From positions 287,040 to 351,039 of the forward strand of contig NZ_KQ948660.1 in NCBI RefSeq assembly GCF_001514145.1: a stretch of 64,000 bases of DNA, given 5' to 3'. A program made the translations under genes and the position numbers. A model generated the notes under the pieces. The model searched no databases, had not been told where the DNA came from, and saw nothing but the letters and a program-made list of their open reading frames with translations. This stretch comes from Streptomyces canus. Lineage in GTDB: Bacteria; Actinomycetota; Actinomycetes; Streptomycetales; Streptomycetaceae. Below are positions 17,985 to 25,272 of the stretch, one piece after another (within the stretch, counting starts at the first letter, position 1; each line of letters begins with the position of its first letter).

Positions 17985-19103
17985 TCACCCCCGCGGGTAT
18001 CGCGCCAGCCACCCGGGAGACGCCCCCGCCGGACCATGCAGCGCGGGCCCCTGGGTCATCTCCATGGCGAAGTCGTCGGCGAGTTCCAGCAGGGTGGGAC
18101 GGCCCTCCAGTTCGGCCAGCCAGGCCGGCGGGAGGGCCGTCTCGCCGTGCAGGGCGCCCAGCAGGCCGCCGGTGAGGGCGCCGGCCGCGGCCGAGGGGCC
18201 GTCGTGGTTCACGGCGAGGCACAGACCGTGCCGTACGTCCTCCCCGACCAGCGCGCAGTACACGGCGGCGGACAGCAGCCCGTCCGCCGAACCGTCGGCG
18301 GCCAGCTCCTCCACCCGCGCCGGGGTGGGCATCCCCTGCCGTACGGCACCCAGTGCGTGCTGGAGCGCGTCCGAGACGGGTTCGTGTCCGGGCCGCGCGG
18401 CGAGCAGTGCGAGCGCCCGCTGCACCGCCCCGTCGAGACTGTCGCCGAGGGCCAGCGCGTGCACGATCACGGCGTACGCGCCCGCCGACAGATAGGCGAC
18501 GGGGTGCCCGTGGGTCTGCGCGGCACACTCGACAGCCAGCTGTACGACGAGCTGGGGCTCCCACCCGACCAGCAGCCCGAAGGCCGCGGACCGGGCGGTG
18601 GCCTCGGGCCCGAGCTCGTTCGGGTTCTTGGGCGACTCCAGCGTCCCCATGGTGTCGTCGCCGAACCCGAGGAGAAGGGACCGGGTCGGGTCACGGCGGG
18701 CGTACAGCCACTCCTCCCGGGCCAGCCACCCGTCGTCCTTGCGCCGCTCGTCGGGCCCCCAGTCCCGCTGGGTGGCGGCCCATCGCAGATACGCCCGGTG
18801 CAGATCGGTGGGCGGGTGCCAGGCGCCGGTGTCCCGTCGGACCTGGGCCCGTATGAGCCCGTCCACGGTGAAGAGGCTGAGCTGGGTGAGATGAGTGACG
18901 GCGCCGCGTCGGCCGTACCCGAATCCGAGGTCCACGAGCCCCTCGGCGCCGTACGCCTCCCGGATCTCGTCCAGTCCGAGTCCGTCGATCGGCGCGCCCA
19001 GCGCGTCACCCACGGCCACCCCGAGGAGCGTCCCACGCACCCGGCTTCGGAAGTCCTGCTGCTCGGCACGCCCCCAGACGACGGCCCCGGCTGTCGCACC
19101 CAC
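17985..19103 (-). CDS. ADP-ribosylglycohydrolase family protein with altered metal-binding motifs
   Basis: 372 residues from GTG 19103, with GGGAGG six bases upstream. The fold is recognisable from RGTLLGVAVGDALGAPIDG at the start and NHDGPSAAAGALTGGLLGAL near residue 300. Active DraG/ARH enzymes bind two Mg2+ through a (T/S)DDT motif and a D-G-D-S-D motif. Here they read VTHLTQLSLFTVDGL and HDGPSAA, so most expected aspartates are missing. The protein may therefore bind ADP-ribose compounds without hydrolysing them, or use other ligands. It could be a stable Streptomyces subfamily rather than a damaged copy, as the rest is intact. It is convergent with the BNR gene. Confidence 0.85.
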   Translation of the reverse strand: MGATAGAVVWGRAEQQDFRSRVRGTLLGVAVGDALGAPIDGLGLDEIREAYGAEGLVDLGFGYGRRGAVTHLTQLSLFTVDGLIRAQVRRDTGAWHPPTDLHRAYLRWAATQRDWGPDERRKDDGWLAREEWLYARRDPTRSLLLGFGDDTMGTLESPKNPNELGPEATARSAAFGLLVGWEPQLVVQLAVECAAQTHGHPVAYLSAGAYAVIVHALALGDSLDGAVQRALALLAARPGHEPVSDALQHALGAVRQGMPTPARVEELAADGSADGLLSAAVYCALVGEDVRHGLCLAVNHDGPSAAAGALTGGLLGALHGETALPPAWLAELEGRPTLLELADDFAMEMTQGPALHGPAGASPGWLARYPRG

Positions 19104-19245
19104 CAAGACCTCCCATGGCGACCGTCCGTATGTACGACGCTCAGCACTGTAATCGACGGGGGGTGGGAGGTTCAGGGGGCGTGTGGGTATGCGGGGTGAG
19201 ACCCGGTTGGTCCTCGAAGTGTGGTTATCGCCTGGAAACCGCAGG

Positions 19246-20070
19246 TCACCGGAAGGCGGCGGCGTTGCGGGCCGCCCAGTCGGCGAAGCTGCGGGGCGGA
19301 CGGCCGAGGACCCGCTCGACGTCCGGGCTGACGCGCCGCAGGCCCGGTGACGGGTCGCCGAGGATGTCGAGGGTGGCGTCCGCGACCGGCTCCGGCATGA
19401 ACCGCACCATCTCCGCCCTGGCCTCGCTCCGGGTCTGCTCGACGAACCGCACCGGCTCACCCACCACGTCCGCGATCGCGGCGGTCTGCTGCCGGGGGGA
19501 TATCGGGGCGGGCCCGGTCAGTTCGTGGACGCGCCCGGCGTGGCCGGGATCCCGCAGCGCCACGGCGGCGACCTGGGCGATGTCCTGCGGATCGACGGTC
19601 GGCAGCGCGACGTCCCCGAACGGCGCCGCCACCGCCCGCTCTTCACGCACCGCTTCGGCCCACTGGAGGGTGTTGGAGTGGAACCCGCCGGGCCGCAGCA
19701 TGGTCCATTCGAGGCCCGACCGCCTTACGGCGTCCTCCAGTGCGGAGGGATGGTCGCCGGTGGCGACGCCCTGCGAGGACAACAGCACGACCCGCCGGAC
19801 ACCGCCGGCCCGGACGACTTCGAGCACGTCGTCGAGGTTGCCGCCTTGCGTCACGAAGTCGCCGGAGGTCAGGAGGAAGAGCGCTTCGGCCCCGTCGAGG
19901 GCGGGTTTGAGGGTCTGGGGTGCGGCGAGGTCGGCCTGGTGATGCCGTAGCCCTGCCGGGCGTTCCCGGGGACTCCGCCGGGAGACGGCGGTCACCCGCT
20001 CCCCCGTCGCGAGGAGTTCCCTCACGAGGGGCCGCCCGACGTTCCCCGTAGCACCGGTCACCACGATCAT
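19246..20070 (-). CDS. NmrA-like NAD(P)-binding oxidoreductase/sensor
   Basis: 274 residues from ATG 20070, with GGGGAG four bases upstream. It has the atypical-SDR cofactor loop MIVVTGATGNVGRPLVREL (residues 1-19), then LFLLTSGDF, VVLLSSQGVATGD and TMLRPGGFHSN. The YxxxK pair is not evident, as is usual for the NmrA / quinone-reductase-2 group. Members reduce quinones or sense the NADP redox state. It is divergent from an HxlR regulator with a palindrome in the gap, the classic layout of a redox- or electrophile-responsive pair. Confidence 0.88.
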   Translation of the reverse strand: MIVVTGATGNVGRPLVRELLATGERVTAVSRRSPRERPAGLRHHQADLAAPQTLKPALDGAEALFLLTSGDFVTQGGNLDDVLEVVRAGGVRRVVLLSSQGVATGDHPSALEDAVRRSGLEWTMLRPGGFHSNTLQWAEAVREERAVAAPFGDVALPTVDPQDIAQVAAVALRDPGHAGRVHELTGPAPISPRQQTAAIADVVGEPVRFVEQTRSEARAEMVRFMPEPVADATLDILGDPSPGLRRVSPDVERVLGRPPRSFADWAARNAAAFR

Positions 20071-20124
20071 GTTGCTCCCCTTTTTCCGAGGTCCTGGACT
20101 GGTTCCTGTGGACACACGGCGAAG

Positions 20125-20145
20125 CTACTATCGGGACGACAGTAG
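20125..20145. promoter_or_regulatory. Palindromic operator between the NmrA-like and HxlR genes
   Basis: Arms CTACTATCG (20125-20133) and CGACAGTAG (20137-20145) are inverted with one mismatch around GGA. Shared by two divergent promoters, it is the likely HxlR binding site. Confidence 0.7.
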
Positions 20146-20162
20146 GTACCTAGAGGAAAGTA

Positions 20163-20597
20163 ATGGCGGAGAGGGTTGATGTGACGGAGACCACTACACG
20201 CGGCCGCGGGCCCAGGACCGATGTCCCGCCGGAGAACGCCTGCCCCATCGCCCCCGTGGTCGACATCGTCTTCAGCCGCTGGACCACACCGATCCTCTGG
20301 GCCCTCCACGAGTACGGCCGCCAGCGCTTCGTGGAAGTGGAACGCCGGATCGCCACCATCTCCCCCAAGGTCCTGACCCAGCGCCTGCGCCAACTGGAAC
20401 GCGACGGCCTGGTCCACCGCACGTACCACGCGGAGGTCCCGCCCCGCGTGGAGTACGAGATCACCGAACTGGGCCGCAGCCTGGCCCCGCTGTTCGCGAC
20501 GCTGGCGGAGTGGTCACCGAATCTGGAGAGGGTGGAGGAGGCTCGGCGGGCTTATGACGCCAGGGACCCTGCCTGCCGAGCCCGGAACGGGTCGTGA
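20163..20597 (+). CDS. HxlR family winged-helix transcriptional regulator
   Basis: 144 residues from ATG 20163, with GAGGAAAG upstream. The family pattern is clear: ENACPIAPVVDIVFSRWTTPILWAL, RFVEVERRIATISPKVLTQRL, RQLERDGLVHR and a beta-wing VPPRVEYEITELG. The conserved Cys at about residue 27 in the CP motif is the residue that senses quinones, aldehydes or hypochlorite in YodB/HypR/QorR-type members. It probably controls itself and the divergent NmrA-like gene through the palindrome at 20125-20145. Confidence 0.93.
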   Translation: MAERVDVTETTTRGRGPRTDVPPENACPIAPVVDIVFSRWTTPILWALHEYGRQRFVEVERRIATISPKVLTQRLRQLERDGLVHRTYHAEVPPRVEYEITELGRSLAPLFATLAEWSPNLERVEEARRAYDARDPACRARNGS

Positions 20598-20629
20598 TCC
20601 TGGTGCACCCGGGCAATAGGGGCTGAGGA

Positions 20630-23122
20630 TTATCCGGCGACCCTCCGCACCTGGTCCCGCACCGCACGTGCCCGCTCGTCGTCCGGGTTCGATGCGCATG
20701 CGCGTTCCGCGTCGGCGAGGGCCGCGTCGAGGGCGGCGAGGGCGAGGTGGGTTTCGGCTCGGCGGCACAGGGCCCAGGTGTAGGTGGGGTCGAGGTCCAG
20801 GGCGCGGTTCAGGGCGGTGAGTGCCTCCGCGAAGCGGCCCAGTCGGGACAGGGCAGCGCCTCGGCTTGCGTGGGCCGAGGCGTAGTCGGGGGCGAGTGCG
20901 AGTACGTGATCGTAGTCGCGGAGGGACTCCTCGAGGCGGCCGGCGTTACGGAGGGCGTCGCCGCGCTCGCAGCGGCCCCAGGGCCAGTCCGGCTGGAGGG
21001 TGACCGCTCGGTCGAGGTCGGCCAGCTGGCGGGCGGGGTCGCCGAGGCCACGCCATACGCGGGCGCGGCGGACCAGGGCCCAGGTGTAGTCGGGTTTGAG
21101 GTCGAGGGCCCGGTCCAGGTCCGCCAAGGCGGAGTCGAGTTCACCCCGGGTCAGGCGGACGGCGCCTCGGGACGCCCAGGCCAAGTGGTGGGTGGGGTCG
21201 AGTCGGATCCCCGTGTCCAGGTCCCTGAGCGCTTCGTCGCCGTGGTTCAGCACCCTGTGGTACTCGCCCCGCACCGAGTGGGCGGAGGCGTTGGCCGGCT
21301 CCAGCGCGAGGGCCTGGTCCAGGTCGTCGACCGCCGCTTCGTAGTCGCCGAGTTCGCCGCGCACGTAGGAACGGCCGCGGTAGGCGCGCGCGAGCCCGGT
21401 ATTCAGCGCCACCGCCTGGTCGTACTCACGCAGTGCCTCCTCCAGCGCGCCCAGGCGGCGTAGCGCGCTGCCGCGTACCACTCGGGCGTGTGCCTGGGCC
21501 GGTTCTTCGAGGGCCGCCCGGGACAGCAGTCGGGCGAGTGCCGCGGGAACGCCGCCCTCGGTGAGCGTCCGGGACAGTTCGCTCCCCCACCGGGACACCG
21601 CTTCCATGTGGCCGTCCCGGCCCGCGTCCAGCAGGGTCCGCGCCCATCGGCCCGCGGTGACATCGTCCGTGTCACAGGCGTCCATGAAGTCCCGCAACAC
21701 CAACGGCAGCGCGACACGCGCTTGAGCGCACAGCAGGTGGTAGGACTCGGCGAGGCGCAGCTCCCGCCACTCCTCGTCCGCCCACAGCTCCCCGTCCGGG
21801 CGCCCGGCTGCGGACTCCGCCCGCCACTCGCCGAATATCCGGGCAAGACGCTCCTGTTGCTGGACCCAGCCGCGCGGCGACCGCCCGCGCTGCATCCGCA
21901 GCATCGCCTCCCGTACCAGGTCGTGGTAGCGGAGCCGGTCGCCGCGGTCGGTGACGAACGGCAGGGACCGCAGCCAGGCGAAGAGCTGTTCCGCCTCGTC
22001 GTCCGGGCAGTCCACGGCCGCCCGGAACACGTCCATGTCCAGTTGGCGGGGCAGCGAGCACGCGAGGGCCGCGGATCGCCGTACCGGATCGTGTTCCCAC
22101 TTCAGGAAGCGTTCTACGGCCGTCGCACTGGGGTCGCCGATGTCCTCGGGGTCGGTGGGGCGCTGCTCGGCGAGGGTCGACACCAGGACGGGCAGTCCGC
22201 CCGTGAGGCGCAGCACCTCCTCCACCACGGGCTCGGCGACCACTCCCTTGCCCGCCAGCAGGCCACGGGCCTCCGCCTCCGTGAACGGTCCGAGGGGCAT
22301 GTCCGTCATGAAGTCGGCGAAGGCGCCCCAGCGGGCGGTGTCGAAGGGGCGTTGGCCCGCCGTCACCACGACGACCGTCGCCGGGAGGGTGCCGTACCGG
22401 TCGCCGGTCATGACCTCGTGCAGCCAGCCGTCGAGGAATTGGCCGGTCCGTTCGTACGTGTCGAAGAAGAGGACGATCCAGGGGGCCGCGGCCGCCGCGT
22501 CGGTGAGTTCGTTCAGAAGCACCGGGGTGAGTATCTGTTCCGGGTGCATGACCAGTTGGACGTCTTCCTGGCTGCGGAAGCGTGCGCTGAGCCCGGCCCG
22601 CAACCGGTCTGCTCCCTGGGCGAGTTGAGCCGCGTCCAGGGCTCCCGCGAAAGCTCCCACGCCCGGCACCATTCCCAGTCCGGCCAGTCCTGCCCGCGCC
22701 GCGGCCATGCTGCCCGCCGACGGTCCTTCGGGCTCCGCTTCGAGGGTGGCGACGGCGGCGGCCTCCGCCTCGCGCCGGCGCTCGCGGTGGGTGGCGAGGA
22801 GGCGTTCCAGTTCCTTGAAACGGCAGCCCTGGTCGCCCAGTTGGCGGCCGATCTCCGACATCGCCTCCGGCACGCTGCCGACGCTCTCGTCGACATAGAC
22901 CGTGAACGCGCCTTTCTCGCGGGCCACTTGCTCCAGTTCCCGGACCAGGAAGGTCTTCCCGACACCGGCGTTGCCGTGCACATGGAAGAGGAACCGGTGC
23001 CGCTCGTCCTCGGGCGCCAGGTCGAGGTTGCGTCGGAACGCCGCCCGCTCGTCACTCCGCCCCACGAAGCCGGCGCGCCTGCGCTGCCGGATCAGCTCCT
23101 GCATCGACGGCCGCACCGCCAT
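20630..23122 (-). CDS. STAND-type ATPase with C-terminal TPR repeats
   Basis: 830 residues from ATG 23122 (GGGGGTGA just upstream; a TTG at 23143 is also in frame). The P-loop GNAGVGKT is at residues 50-57, a Walker B-like WIVLFFDTYE at about 225-235, and an RFL-KWEHDPVRRSAALACSLP segment fits a winged-helix/ARC region. From about residue 545 to the end there are eight or so TPR units (LREYDQAVALNTGLARAYRG, YEAAVDDLDQALALEP and so on). Such proteins are signal-responsive switches in regulation, and in bacterial immunity when an effector domain is fused. No nuclease, protease, TIR or DNA-binding domain is evident, so the output is unknown. It is divergent from a toxin-antitoxin pair. Confidence 0.85.
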   Translation of the reverse strand: MAVRPSMQELIRQRRRAGFVGRSDERAAFRRNLDLAPEDERHRFLFHVHGNAGVGKTFLVRELEQVAREKGAFTVYVDESVGSVPEAMSEIGRQLGDQGCRFKELERLLATHRERRREAEAAAVATLEAEPEGPSAGSMAAARAGLAGLGMVPGVGAFAGALDAAQLAQGADRLRAGLSARFRSQEDVQLVMHPEQILTPVLLNELTDAAAAAPWIVLFFDTYERTGQFLDGWLHEVMTGDRYGTLPATVVVVTAGQRPFDTARWGAFADFMTDMPLGPFTEAEARGLLAGKGVVAEPVVEEVLRLTGGLPVLVSTLAEQRPTDPEDIGDPSATAVERFLKWEHDPVRRSAALACSLPRQLDMDVFRAAVDCPDDEAEQLFAWLRSLPFVTDRGDRLRYHDLVREAMLRMQRGRSPRGWVQQQERLARIFGEWRAESAAGRPDGELWADEEWRELRLAESYHLLCAQARVALPLVLRDFMDACDTDDVTAGRWARTLLDAGRDGHMEAVSRWGSELSRTLTEGGVPAALARLLSRAALEEPAQAHARVVRGSALRRLGALEEALREYDQAVALNTGLARAYRGRSYVRGELGDYEAAVDDLDQALALEPANASAHSVRGEYHRVLNHGDEALRDLDTGIRLDPTHHLAWASRGAVRLTRGELDSALADLDRALDLKPDYTWALVRRARVWRGLGDPARQLADLDRAVTLQPDWPWGRCERGDALRNAGRLEESLRDYDHVLALAPDYASAHASRGAALSRLGRFAEALTALNRALDLDPTYTWALCRRAETHLALAALDAALADAERACASNPDDERARAVRDQVRRVAG

Positions 23123-23196
23123 CCGATCACCCCCGTCATGCAAACACCCCGAAGTCTGGCAGAGGTCCGAAGCCCTGGACAGCCGTCCAGCGATTG

Positions 23197-23218
23197 ACTT
23201 CGGAATACGTTCCGAAGT
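23197..23218. promoter_or_regulatory. Palindromic operator of the toxin-antitoxin operon
   Basis: Perfect 9-bp arms ACTTCGGAA and TTCCGAAGT flank TACG. The site ends 11 bases before the antitoxin ATG, where an autorepressing antitoxin or antitoxin-toxin complex would bind. Confidence 0.8.
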
Positions 23219-23229
23219 ACCGTTGGATC

Positions 23230-23691
23230 ATGCCCACCCCCACGGTCGCCTTCTCCGAGCTCTCCAAGAACTCAAAGCGTGTCGCCGAAACGCTCGACCG
23301 GACCCAGCGCGTGCACATCACGCGTCGAGACGGCGAGGATCTGTACCTGACGACTGCCCGCCACGACCAGCAGCGCGAGGAGACGGCGGACATCACGGCT
23401 CGTCTTCTCGCCGCCCTCGTCCGCAGTGACGCCGGCGAGCGGGCCATACTGCGGGCGCTGCCTTCGGTCTTCCCATGGATGCGCCATCTGTCGGCAGACG
23501 AATCGAAGGAGTTCGTGGCCGAGCTCATCGACGCCACGTACGACGCCGCACAACTGGACGTCCACGCCAATCTGCACCGAGTCGTCGTCGAATGGCGCGC
23601 GACGGCCCGGATCCTCGCCGATCCCGGTCTCACTGCACAGCTCACCCGTCGACTGCCGGACGAGGACCATGGCGAGGTGACGGCGCCATGA
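23230..23691 (+). CDS. Type II antitoxin, prevent-host-death-like
   Basis: 153 residues from ATG 23230. The N-terminus (VAFSELSKNSKRVAETLDR, then VHITRRDGEDLYLTTARHD) resembles Phd/YefM DNA-binding domains that fold into a dimer and bind a palindrome. The C-terminal part (LPSVFPWMRHLSADESKEFV) should wrap the toxin. Its stop overlaps the toxin start (ATGA), so translation is coupled, and a perfect palindrome lies just upstream. This pair type is common in Streptomyces genomes. Naming rests on pattern and context, not on a search. Confidence 0.82.
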   Translation: MPTPTVAFSELSKNSKRVAETLDRTQRVHITRRDGEDLYLTTARHDQQREETADITARLLAALVRSDAGERAILRALPSVFPWMRHLSADESKEFVAELIDATYDAAQLDVHANLHRVVVEWRATARILADPGLTAQLTRRLPDEDHGEVTAP

Positions 23692-24041
23692 GTCCCAAGC
23701 GCGGCGACGACGTCGCCCCGCCGCCGGTCGACCGCGAGTGGCGGCTGCGCTTCGCCACGAACGAAGCGGCGAAAGGGTGGGGGGAACTGGGCGCGGAAGC
23801 CCCCGGGAACACCCGGCGCTGTTTCGAGGCACTGCGCCGCGACCCCGTGTCCCGAGCGGACCCCGACAGACATCACCGACTGCGCGGGCGCCTGGCCACC
23901 GGCAGTCTCGGGGGGCGGGAGTATCCCCAGTGGGAATACGAGGTGACGGCGTGCGGTCGCGTCCGGTACCTCGTCGACGAGGCCCGCCACACGGTCCACT
24001 TCGTGTACGCGTCTCCGCGCCACCCCAAGGACACCGAGTAG
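23688..24041 (+). CDS. Type II toxin, RelE/ParE-like
   Basis: 117 residues; the start ATG overlaps the antitoxin stop by four bases. The core (WRLRFATNEAAKGWGELGAE, NTRRCFEALRRDP, HRLRGRLA, YPQWEYEVTACGRVRYLVDE, HTVHFVYASPRHPKDTE) follows the RelE/ParE fold: two helices then an antiparallel sheet with Arg and Tyr residues that could act on mRNA. Relatives cleave mRNA on the ribosome or poison gyrase; which applies here is not visible. Confidence 0.8.
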   Translation: MSPKRGDDVAPPPVDREWRLRFATNEAAKGWGELGAEAPGNTRRCFEALRRDPVSRADPDRHHRLRGRLATGSLGGREYPQWEYEVTACGRVRYLVDEARHTVHFVYASPRHPKDTE

Positions 24042-24120
24042 ACCAGCCGCGGCCAACCTGCCTCCCCGCCAACGGATTTGGCGTTGGATCACATTGTCTT
24101 TCGCGGGGAAGATGGCCCCC

Positions 24121-24627
24121 ATGGCATCGACACCCCCACGCACCACACGCAGCGCACTCCACCTCTCCGCCACCCTCCTCACCGCGAGCGTCGCGCTGTA
24201 CATAGCGCTCGTGGCGTTCGGGAACATCACGGACTTCGGGACCAACCAGGCGTTCGTGCAGCATGTTCTCGCGATGGACACGACGTTCAAGGACGACGAT
24301 CTGATGTGGAGAGCCATCACCAGCAAGGGACTTCAGAACACGGCGTACGTCGCGATCATCGTCTGGGAGACGCTCGCGGCGCTCGTGCTGATCTACGGCA
24401 CGTGGCTGTGGGTGCGCGGGGACGATCCGCGGGCCCGGCGCTTCTCCACCTACGGCCTGCTCATGCTCATGCTGCTCTTCGGCGCCGGGTTCATCGCGAT
24501 CGGCGGGGAGTGGTTCTCCATGTGGCAGTCGGACACCTGGAACGGGCTGGACGCGGCGCTGCGGGTGTTCGTGTTGAGCGGGGTCGTGCTGCTGGTGGTC
24601 AATCTGCCGGACCGCAGCGCCAGTTAG
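24121..24627 (+). CDS. DUF2165 family membrane protein
   Basis: 168 residues. ATG 24121 is preferred over ATG 24112 because GGGGAAG is nine bases away rather than too close. Four spans are visible. The family features FGNITDFGTNQAFVQHVLAMDT, MWRAITS, and the IGGEWFSMWQSDTWNG segment before the last span are all present. Function is unknown. It is convergent with the transpeptidase-like gene, 12 bp away. Confidence 0.9.
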   Translation: MASTPPRTTRSALHLSATLLTASVALYIALVAFGNITDFGTNQAFVQHVLAMDTTFKDDDLMWRAITSKGLQNTAYVAIIVWETLAALVLIYGTWLWVRGDDPRARRFSTYGLLMLMLLFGAGFIAIGGEWFSMWQSDTWNGLDAALRVFVLSGVVLLVVNLPDRSAS

Positions 24628-24639
24628 GGCCAGTTGGCG

Positions 24640-25200
24640 CTAGTTGACGACGACGACCTTCGTCCCCGTCTCGCCGAACGTCCACAGTGCCGACCCGTCC
24701 GCCGTCTTCATGCGGATGCCGCCGGTCTGGACGCCGTTCGCGGGCGGGGGCGAGGAGCCGTCCACCGCGTTGGAGAAGGCGACGTTCACGCCGCCCACGG
24801 CGGTGAAGTACACGATGTGCTCGATCCGCACGCCGTCGGATCCGGTCGTCGGGTCTCCCCGGCGCAGCGAGACCGAGTAGGTGCCGGGGGCCGGGTCCAC
24901 CGTCCCCGGCCAGACGGCGAAGGTCCGCCGGGCCGCCTCGCTCGCGTCGATCAGCCAGACCCGCTTGTCGCCGAGCGAGTAGACGATCCGACGGCCGGTC
25001 CCGGAGGCGTCCGGGACCGCGGTCGCCGACGGCTCGGGCTGCGCGGACGCGCGGGGGGACGCCGACACGCTCGGCCGGGCGGTGGCGGCCACGCTCGGCT
25101 TCGTTCCCTTGTCGGCCTGTACGGCCAGGGCGACGACGGCGGCTATCGCCCCCACGGTCAGACCCGTCACCCAGACCTTCGGGGCTGGCACGGCACGCAT
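24640..25200 (-). CDS. Membrane-anchored L,D-transpeptidase-like protein lacking the catalytic cysteine
   Basis: 186 residues. An N-terminal span (VTGLTVGAIAAVVALAVQ) and a Ser/Ala/Pro linker precede a domain that follows the YkuD strand order: a RVWLIDASE strand, GTYSVSLRRGDPTTGSDGVRIEHIVYF, and a terminal VQTGGIRMKTADGSALW then GTKVVVV. In active enzymes the equivalent of TGGIRM is SxGC(I/V)RM with the catalytic Cys, and a His precedes it. Here the Cys is Gly and no His is seen in the expected stretch. It is likely a non-catalytic wall-binding relative outside the cell. The family assignment is by pattern only. Confidence 0.75.
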   Translation of the reverse strand: MRAVPAPKVWVTGLTVGAIAAVVALAVQADKGTKPSVAATARPSVSASPRASAQPEPSATAVPDASGTGRRIVYSLGDKRVWLIDASEAARRTFAVWPGTVDPAPGTYSVSLRRGDPTTGSDGVRIEHIVYFTAVGGVNVAFSNAVDGSSPPPANGVQTGGIRMKTADGSALWTFGETGTKVVVVN

Positions 25201-25272
25201 CTCCTCGGCTAAGGATCCCCGTCGAACGGGGGTCGGATCATCGTACCGGCCCCCGCCGAGACACCTTTCCCG

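Noticed and set aside
24616..24641. Hairpin at the end of the DUF2165 gene
   Set aside because: The stem is only 7 bp with a long loop and overlaps both stop codons. It is too weak to call a terminator.
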